From Bradyrhizobiaceae bacterium (GTDB lineage Bacteria; Pseudomonadota; Alphaproteobacteria; Rhizobiales; Xanthobacteraceae): a DNA stretch of 7,717 nt. The notes beneath the pieces are model-generated. The model made no database searches and had not been told where the DNA came from. It saw only the letters and a program-made list of their open reading frames with translations. Each line of letters begins with the position of its first letter. Positions within the stretch are counted from its first letter, which is position 1. This document shows positions 1 to 4,156 of this stretch, one piece after another. Made by a program: the position numbers and the translations under genes. Where the stretch lies: contig JAEULX010000211.1 in NCBI GenBank assembly GCA_016793685.1, positions 1 through 7,717 of the forward strand. The letters are read 5' to 3'.

Positions 1-424
1 ACCCGTTCGCCAGCGCATGTGCCTATAAGAGCTTGCTCTGTCCGGCAACAGGCACGCGCGTCGTCCGCCCCGATTCAGTTCGACTTGCCAGGCCGGCGAA
101 TCCCAGGGGGCGCCGCGGCGGCCGCTCAGGGCTACAAGCTCACGGTGTATTGCCGCTCCGAAACGCCAATTGCGACGCCGCAGTCCAAAGGCTCGCCGAA
201 TCTCATGCCTGTTAATTGTCTGTGGCGGCCGTTTCGCTGACTGGCTGCATTCACGCGCGAGGCAAGACGGCCCGATGCGGTAGCTTGACACCGCAACGCA
301 TCATATTCGTCGCCCGTGGAGCGGCTCCCACCCCTCTCGTGGCTCATGCCTTCGTCGGGGGGCGGCTTCGTGTCGCAGCTTCCCTGCGGCTCGTCATGGC
401 GCTCCCAGCCGCCGGTCAAAAGAC

Positions 425-433
425 TTATCCACA
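425..433 (+). promoter_or_regulatory. Perfect DnaA box
   Basis: TTATCCACA matches the high-affinity DnaA box consensus exactly. A one-mismatch copy, TTTTCCACA, lies at 535-543 in the same orientation, and the DNA between them includes an AT-richer segment. Two sites are too few to call an origin, and neither hemE nor parAB, the usual neighbours of the origin in this group, is visible. It may be a DnaA-titrating or DnaA-regulated site, or chance. Confidence 0.4.
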
Positions 434-590
434 GGCCAAATGTCGAGAAATTCTCTTTTTAAGACAGTGATTTGCTGGGTCAGGTCTGATGTTTTACAGG
501 AGCCGGCCCGCGCCCGCGTCATAAGTGTATCCCCTTTTCCACACACGGTCAGGGCCACGTCCGGAGCAGACCAGCTATGCCGTGGCTCGC

Positions 591-619
591 TTGCTTTTTG
601 TGCGGCGCGGGCTCATATT
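591..619 (+). promoter_or_regulatory. Sigma-70-type promoter of the sRNA
   Basis: A -35 element TTGCTT (591-596, preceded by C as in the alphaproteobacterial CTTG pattern) is separated by 17 bases from a -10 element CATATT (614-619). Transcription would begin at about 625-628, exactly at the first stem of the sRNA. The element matches are partial, but the spacing and the position relative to the RNA structure support it. Confidence 0.55.
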
Positions 620-625
620 TTCGCA

Positions 626-720
626 GTGCGGTAACGCGATCGCTCGTGTTACCGCCGCCCTCCTTGGGCGTTTCCTCCCTAGACTTGGGCCGCTGGCACC
701 CGCTGGCGGCCTCTTTTTTT
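626..720 (+). ncRNA. mmgR: Trans-acting sRNA, suhB/MmgR-like (RNA of about 95 nt)
   Basis: Seen: three consecutive stem-loops and a U-run. The first is GCGGTAACGCGA (628-639) pairing with TCGTGTTACCGC (644-655), with one G-U pair and a 4-base loop. The second is CGCCC (656-660) pairing with GGGCG (666-670) around the loop TCCTT. An unpaired segment, TTTCCTCCCTAGACTT (671-686), follows. The third is the terminator hairpin ending in TCTTTTTTT. A promoter with 17-base spacing sits just upstream. Known: the alphaproteobacterial suhB/MmgR family (alpha-r8) is a short RNA with 5' hairpins, a conserved single-stranded CCTCCC-type core and a terminator hairpin. In Sinorhizobium it limits polyhydroxybutyrate accumulation. 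Inferred: the exposed CCTCCC can pair with ribosome binding sites and so repress translation. The presence of an sRNA gene is well supported. The family name rests on remembered motif similarity and is less sure; another CCTCC-bearing Rhizobiales sRNA family is the alternative. Confidence 0.72.
687..720 (+). terminator. Rho-independent terminator of the sRNA
   Basis: GGCCGC (688-693) pairs with GCGGCC (706-711). The stem extends inward through U-G, G-U, G-C and C-G pairs to the loop ACCC (698-701), giving a ten-pair stem. It is followed directly by TCTTTTTTT (712-720). On the opposite strand there is no T-run after the hairpin, so it acts for rightward transcription only. Confidence 0.9.
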
Positions 721-1020
721 GCAAGCTAGTCGCAATCCAACTGCACCGGACTTTTGCCGGTTTGCGCGCTGTCCGCGGCTTGCGAAGAACCCCGGCATCG
801 GACGCCATGCGAAATGCAGGAGCCGACGGCCACGTGCCGGACGCGGGCGCGCCCCGGCCGCGGGCCGGAGGCGGATGGCGCCCGAGCGCGGATGGGCCGC
901 GCCGGGCAAACCCGCCCGGGCCAGCTCTTGTTCATTCACCAGCGCTTTGGTGCGTGGCGATCCGGCGATTCGCCTGAAAACGGCCTGCCGGGATCGCTCC
1001 AATTCATATAAGAAAGAAGA
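721..1020. other. Non-coding stretch between sRNA and the 109-residue gene
   Basis: No plausible gene is seen. The reading frames here are Arg/Pro/Ala-rich on both strands and have no ribosome binding site. The stretch is very GC-rich at about 820-920 and holds perfect hairpins without a T-run: CCGGCC/GGCCGG (854-868) and CCGGGC/GCCCGG (902-919). It is the 3' flank of both the rightward sRNA and the leftward gene that ends at 1021, so it should contain the end of the leftward transcript. I cannot find a classical intrinsic terminator for that direction. Confidence 0.55.
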
Positions 1021-1350
1021 CTAATCTTTCGCCGTAAGGTCTTCGTAAACCTCAAGATTGAGAACGCCACCCAATACGGTTTTCCAGGCCTGGATGTAGG
1101 TCTGGACGCGCAGGTCGCTGGCGATCCGCTGGCGGTTCACTTCGAACGCCTCGTGCGTCTCGTATTCGATCTCCTGGATGAACTGCGCCTTGTCGTCGAC
1201 GTTCTGCAGGATTCGAATGTTGGTGCCGCCGAGCAGCCCATAGAACGGCGCGGTCGCCTGCACCATCGACACGACATGGGAGGGATCGGAGGTGGGCAAC
1301 GTCACCTTCAAGAACAGGACGCGTCGCACTTTTCCGTCGTCGTTAGACAT
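1021..1350 (-). CDS. Small conserved-looking protein of unknown function (109 aa)
   Basis: I do not recognise a named family. The start ATG at 1350 is preceded by AGAGG about ten bases upstream, and the gene lies 71 bases after the pheA stop on the same strand, so it may be the last gene of the kdsB-pheA transcript. The residue pattern suggests a strand at 10-17, helix at 22-37, strands at 42-50 and 56-64, a long helix at 67-92 and a last strand at 97-104. That is a beta-alpha-beta-beta-alpha-beta order, as in ferredoxin-like dimeric alpha/beta barrel proteins (ABM/NIPSNAP-like). There is no signal peptide or membrane segment, so it is probably cytoplasmic. The middle has aromatic and acidic residues (FIQEIEYET, 57-65) but no obvious catalytic motif. 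Being a real gene is likely, since its codon pattern and composition fit a folded protein; the fold is an inference and the function is unknown. Confidence 0.8.
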   Translation of the reverse strand: MSNDDGKVRRVLFLKVTLPTSDPSHVVSMVQATAPFYGLLGGTNIRILQNVDDKAQFIQEIEYETHEAFEVNRQRIASDLRVQTYIQAWKTVLGGVLNLEVYEDLTAKD

Positions 1351-1421
1351 ATCTTACGCTGCCTCTCGCCCGGAGCTTGCGTGGGTACTTGACCGACGCG
1401 GGCGCAGCGTCCGGCCGACAC

Positions 1422-2297
1422 TCATTTCACCACCCGTAACCGCGTCTTCCCGGAAAACGTGGCGCGGAACGGGTCCGCCGGATAGACGCCGTATATCCTG
1501 AGTTCCTTCGAGAAGAACTTGAGCTCCTCGAGCGCTTGAGCCATCTCGGCCTCATCGGGGTGGCCTTCGACATCAGCATAGAACTGCGTCGCCAGAAAGC
1601 TCCCGTACTCCATGTAGCTTTCCAGCTTGGTCATGTTGACCCGGCTGGTCGCAAAGCCCCCGAGCGCCTTGTACAGCGCGCCCGGAATGTTCCGCACCTG
1701 GAACATCAACGAGGTGACCGTCGGCCCTTTTCCGTGCGGCGCCCACTGACGCTCCCGCGACAGGACGATGAAGCGCGTCGTGTTGTACGCCACATCTTGG
1801 ACGTCCGGCGCGAGCACCTTGAGCCCGTAGATTTTGGCCGCCAGAGGCGAGGCAAGCGCCGCACGCGCCTTGTTCCGGGCCTTGGCGACGTCATGCGCCG
1901 ACTTCGCCGTATCCGCCGTCACGATCGGCTGCAGGTTGTGCTTGCGGATGAACTTATGGCACTGGCCGAGCGCCTGGACATGGCTTTCGACCGACTTGAT
2001 GGTCTTGAGCGTCGTGCCCTTGGTCCCCAGCAGGTGGTGCCGGATCGGCTGGAAATGCTCGGCGATGATGTGAAGGCGCGCACTCGAGAGCAGGGTGTGG
2101 ACGTCGGCGACCCGCCCGGCGACGGAGTTCTCGATCGGAATCATGGCGAGGTCGACCTTGCCGGAATGCACTTCGTCGAAGGCATCCTCGAAAGTCGGGC
2201 ATTGCATGGGCGTGAAGCGCGGGTACCGCTCCATGCATGCAACGTGCGAATTGGCCCCAGGCTCGCCCTGATAGGCGATTTTCTTTCGCTCGGTCAT
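1422..2297 (-). CDS. pheA: Prephenate dehydratase
   Basis: It converts prephenate to phenylpyruvate in phenylalanine synthesis, in the cytoplasm. In the 291-residue reading, the dehydratase domain spans about 5-182: YQGEPGANS (9-17), PIENS (54-58) and the catalytic TRF motif (174-176, within YNTTRF). An ACT domain for phenylalanine feedback follows at about 194-270, with GALY (206-209) and ESY (226-228) where many bacterial enzymes have ESRP. The length fits stand-alone monofunctional enzymes; there is no chorismate mutase domain as in the Escherichia coli bifunctional PheA. The start ATG at 2297 has GGA six bases upstream. A TTG at 2333 in the same frame would add 12 residues and overlap the kdsB stop by four bases (TTGA); the added residues look unconserved, so ATG is preferred. 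It lies 32 bases after kdsB, probably in one transcript. Confidence 0.95.
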   Translation of the reverse strand: MTERKKIAYQGEPGANSHVACMERYPRFTPMQCPTFEDAFDEVHSGKVDLAMIPIENSVAGRVADVHTLLSSARLHIIAEHFQPIRHHLLGTKGTTLKTIKSVESHVQALGQCHKFIRKHNLQPIVTADTAKSAHDVAKARNKARAALASPLAAKIYGLKVLAPDVQDVAYNTTRFIVLSRERQWAPHGKGPTVTSLMFQVRNIPGALYKALGGFATSRVNMTKLESYMEYGSFLATQFYADVEGHPDEAEMAQALEELKFFSKELRIYGVYPADPFRATFSGKTRLRVVK

Positions 2298-2329
2298 GCG
2301 GTTTCCGTAAGGGGTGCGTTCGTGGAAAG

Positions 2330-3070
2330 TCAATGTCCCGCGCCAAGAATCTTTCGCGCCGCGGCGAGATCCTCGGGCGTATCGACGCCGAGCGGCACCG
2401 AGTCGACGATTGCGACGTCGATGCGCATGCCCGCTTCGAGCGCCCGCAACTGCTCCAGCTTCTCCCGCCGCTCCAGCGGCGAGGGCGGCAACGCGACGAA
2501 CCGGGCCAGCGCCTCCCGGCGATAGGCGTACAGGCCGATGTGGTGATAGAGCGGCCCCTCCCCCGCCGGCGCCGTCGCCCGCGTAAAGTATAAAGCGCGC
2601 AGCCTGCGATCCGACAGCGGCGAGCCGACCACCTTGACCACGTTGGGGTTGGTCCGTTCCGCCGGATCGCGGATTTCCGCCGCGAGCGTCGCAATATCGA
2701 CCGCCGGGTCCGCCAGCGGGGCGAGCGCGGCGGCAATGTCCCCCGGCGCGAGCGTCGGCAGGTCGCCCTGGACGTTGACGACGAGGCGTATCCGGGCGGC
2801 CGGGTCGATCCGGGTCAGGGCCTCGAAAATGCGATCGGAACCGGACGGGTGGTCGGGGCTCGTCATCACCGCGCGGCCGCCGACGGCGTCGATGGCCGCA
2901 CGAATCTCCTCCGAGTCGGTCGCCACCACCACCGGGCCGAGCTTCGCCTCCTGGGCGCGCGCGAGCACGTGCGCGATCATCGGTCGGCCGGCGATATCGG
3001 CAAGCGGCTTGCCGGGAAGCCTGCTCGCCGCCAGCCTGGCGGGGATGAGAATGACGACGTCGTTTTCCAC
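2330..3070 (-). CDS. kdsB: 3-deoxy-manno-octulosonate cytidylyltransferase (CMP-Kdo synthetase)
   Basis: It activates Kdo with CTP to CMP-Kdo, the sugar donor for the inner core of lipopolysaccharide, in the cytoplasm. The 246-residue protein has the family motifs in order: IPARLAASRLPGKPL (9-23) for nucleotide binding, DHPSGSDR (73-80), NVQGDLP (99-105), HHIGLYAYRR (176-185), LEQLRALEAG (205-214) and GVDTPEDL (228-235). The aspartates in QGD and VDTPED are the expected metal and catalytic residues. The usual QGDEP reads QGDLP here, a variation next to the metal-binding Asp. I chose GTG at 3070. It lies directly before the first motif, gives the usual family length, and a promoter for this strand sits at 3128-3155. 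The in-frame ATG at 3178 lies upstream of that promoter and would add 36 unlike residues. kdsB is first of a leftward operon with pheA and divergent from the cytochrome gene. Confidence 0.95.
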   Translation of the reverse strand: MENDVVILIPARLAASRLPGKPLADIAGRPMIAHVLARAQEAKLGPVVVATDSEEIRAAIDAVGGRAVMTSPDHPSGSDRIFEALTRIDPAARIRLVVNVQGDLPTLAPGDIAAALAPLADPAVDIATLAAEIRDPAERTNPNVVKVVGSPLSDRRLRALYFTRATAPAGEGPLYHHIGLYAYRREALARFVALPPSPLERREKLEQLRALEAGMRIDVAIVDSVPLGVDTPEDLAAARKILGAGH

Positions 3071-3127
3071 CGGTCCGTGCGCCGTGCGGCGTTCCGAAAA
3101 AGCACGTCTTGCCGCGCGCCTGCAGCG

Positions 3128-3155
3128 CTTATACGAGTTGCCAGCCGCAGTGCAA
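3128..3155 (-). promoter_or_regulatory. Predicted kdsB promoter
   Basis: Read on the minus strand, TTGCAC (3155-3150) is followed after 16 bases by TATAAG (3133-3128). The -10 element matches five of six consensus bases and the -35 four of six. Transcription would start near 3121, leaving a leader of about 50 bases before the GTG at 3070. The -35 element lies within the left arm of the inverted repeat at 3147-3175. Confidence 0.6.
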
Positions 3156-3175
3156 ACCCGGTATGTGTGCACTGC
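3147..3175. promoter_or_regulatory. Inverted repeat, possible operator in the divergent promoter
   Basis: GCAGTGCA (3147-3154) is mirrored perfectly by TGCACTGC (3168-3175) with 13 bases between. The arms are 21 bases apart start to start, two helical turns, so a dimeric regulator could bind both on one DNA face. The left arm covers the predicted kdsB -35 element, and both arms lie upstream of cycM. Binding could repress kdsB, affect cycM, or both; no regulator is recognisable from the motif. Confidence 0.45.
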
Positions 3176-3184
3176 CATGGCGTC

Positions 3185-3207
3185 GACCGCCCGTCCATTT
3201 GGCGGTC
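3185..3207 (+). other. Hairpin in the predicted leader of the cytochrome gene
   Basis: GACCGCC (3185-3191) pairs perfectly with GGCGGTC (3201-3207) around a nine-base loop, followed by TTT. It ends 25 bases before the cytochrome start codon and just upstream of its ribosome binding site. It could stabilise the mRNA 5' end, act as a weak attenuator, or be a protein-binding palindrome. The T-run is too short for an efficient terminator. Confidence 0.4.
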
Positions 3208-3232
3208 TTTGCGCTTTCGGAGTTTTTGCGCG

Positions 3233-3976
3233 ATGGATCTCTACGAAACCAACAAAATAATCGGCGCTGTTCTGTTCACCTTCTTATGCGTCGTCACCCT
3301 CAATATTGTCTCCGGCATGATCTTTTCTCGAGAGGAATCGGAGAAGCCGGGTTACGAAATCGCGGTCCACGGTGCGGCGGAGAAAACGACGGCCGCCGCC
3401 GCTCCCACCGAACAGCCGATCACCGCATTGCTCGCAACGGCTTCGGTCGAGCGCGGCATGGCCGCGGTGAAAAAATGCGAGGCGTGCCACACCTTCCAGA
3501 AGGGCGGCCCCAACAAGGTCGGTCCGAACCTGTGGGGCGTCGTGGGCCGGCCGCTCGCTTCGCACGCGGGCTTCAACTATTCGGCGGCGCTCAAGGCCAA
3601 GGGCGGGGACTGGACGATCGACGCGTTGAACGCGTTCATCGTCAATCCCAAGGCTGACATCCCCGGCACCGCGATGGCGTTTGCCGGCGTGTCGCGCGCG
3701 AACGAACGCGCCGACATCCTCGCTTACCTCAACTCGCTCTCGGACAACCCGGCGCCGTTGCCGACGAATACCGGGGCAGCACCGGCAGGCGACAAGCCGG
3801 CCGCGAGCGCAGCCACTCCCGGGGCAGCACCGGCAGGCGACAAGCCTGCGGCCGCGAGCGCAGCCGCTCCCGCGGCAGCCCCGGAAGGCGACAAGCCGAT
3901 CGCCGCCAGCGCAGCCACTCCCGCAGCGCCGCCACCCGCGGAGGCGCCCGCGGCGGCGGCGCCGCCCGCCCAATAG
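3233..3976 (+). CDS. cycM: Membrane-anchored class I cytochrome c, CycM type, with repeat tail
   Basis: A membrane-tethered electron carrier. In Bradyrhizobium, CycM passes electrons from the bc1 complex to the aa3 cytochrome oxidase. The 247-residue protein begins with an uncleaved signal anchor (hydrophobic at about 9-31), then a short linker, then a periplasmic heme domain (about 70-170). The heme attachment motif CEACH is at 82-86, GPNLWGVVGR at 97-106, and the likely axial Met is Met148 in PGTAMAF. Residues 171-247 form an Ala/Pro-rich, disordered-looking tail with three copies of a GDKPA-containing unit (181-230). Such a tail is not part of the usual CycM, which ends soon after the heme domain. 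The ATG at 3233 has CGGAG ten bases upstream and starts with MDLYETNKIIG, typical of the family. It is divergent from kdsB. CycM identity is strong in the first 170 residues; the role of the tail is unknown. Confidence 0.92.
   Translation: MDLYETNKIIGAVLFTFLCVVTLNIVSGMIFSREESEKPGYEIAVHGAAEKTTAAAAPTEQPITALLATASVERGMAAVKKCEACHTFQKGGPNKVGPNLWGVVGRPLASHAGFNYSAALKAKGGDWTIDALNAFIVNPKADIPGTAMAFAGVSRANERADILAYLNSLSDNPAPLPTNTGAAPAGDKPAASAATPGAAPAGDKPAAASAAAPAAAPEGDKPIAASAATPAAPPPAEAPAAAAPPAQ
3773..3922 (+). repeat. Three tandem in-frame repeats encoding the cytochrome tail
   Basis: Three consecutive units of 16, 17 and 17 codons (residues 181-196, 197-213 and 214-230) share the pattern GAAPAGDKPA(A)ASAATP. 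Units one and two are nearly identical in DNA (GGGGCAGCACCGGCAGGCGA in both); the third has diverged (AAAPEGDKPI). This looks like recent duplication by slippage, and the copy number may vary between strains. Confidence 0.85.
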
Positions 3977-4003
3977 GCCGCGCGGCTGGCGCGACCACCA
4001 ACA

Positions 4004-4033
4004 GGCCGGGTTACTCCCGGCCATTTGCGTTCT
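4004..4033 (+). terminator. Hairpin terminator after the cytochrome gene
   Basis: GGCCGGG (4004-4010) and CCCGGCC (4016-4022) form a perfect seven-pair stem with the loop TTACT, 27 bases after the stop. The following ATTTGCGTTCTT is T-rich but broken, so this is a moderate Rho-independent terminator. It separates the cytochrome gene from the solute-binding operon. Confidence 0.65.
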
Positions 4034-4142
4034 TAAGCGGCGGTTGGCGCACGGGAAATTGAACGTGGGGGGCTGGCGAGGGGCCCGCCGTCAAGACACA
4101 TCCAAAAAACAGACATATTCCGTCCCGACGGTCCGTGCTTTT

Positions 4143-4156
4143 GGAGAAGCCCCTTG
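4143..4156 (+). promoter_or_regulatory. Ribosome binding site and TTG start of the first solute-binding gene
   Basis: GGAG (4143-4146) lies seven bases before TTG (4154-4156). This fixes the unusual start codon, because the twin-arginine signal begins immediately after it. A TTG start usually lowers translation. I find only a weak -10-like CATATT (4114-4119) for a promoter, without a good -35. Confidence 0.7.

Larger units (their letters stand above)
1..625. other. Non-coding stretch, no gene recognised
   Basis: No open frame here reads like a protein. The candidates are short, rich in Arg/Ala/Pro/Cys, lack the GC-rich third positions of the real genes to the right, and have no good ribosome binding site. 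One + frame is open from the window edge to the stop at 238-240, so a gene tail entering from the left cannot be strictly excluded, but its residues resemble nothing I know. I see no tRNA T-loop or rRNA motif. What can be pointed to is a perfect DnaA box at 425-433, a near-match at 535-543, an AT-richer stretch of about 436-498, and the promoter of the sRNA at 591-619. The stretch may hold regulatory DNA or a decayed gene. Confidence 0.6.

Noticed and set aside
285..307. Perfect -35 hexamer TTGACA with nearby CATATT
   Set aside because: The gap is only 11 bases, which does not fit a sigma-70 promoter, and no acceptable -10 is found at 16-18 bases.
545..575. GGTCAGG...CCGGAGCAG, loosely like the SRP RNA apical loop
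   Set aside because: The conserved SRP core (GGTCAGGTCCGGAAGGAAGCAGCC-type, including the symmetric loop) is interrupted and incomplete, and the flanks do not form the long hairpin.
854..919. GC-rich perfect hairpins (854-868, 902-919) considered as terminators
   Set aside because: Neither is followed by a T-run on either strand; such palindromes are common in very GC-rich DNA.
525..977. Plus-strand open frame (150 codons) across the sRNA locus
   Set aside because: It runs through a strong terminator and structured RNA, has no ribosome binding site and an implausible composition.
1536..2525. Plus-strand open frame (329 codons) across pheA and kdsB
   Set aside because: It crosses two well-supported minus-strand genes, is Arg-rich and resembles no family.
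3071..3178. N-terminal extension of kdsB to ATG at 3178
   Set aside because: The added residues (Arg/Cys-rich) do not belong to the family, and the extension would start upstream of the best promoter.
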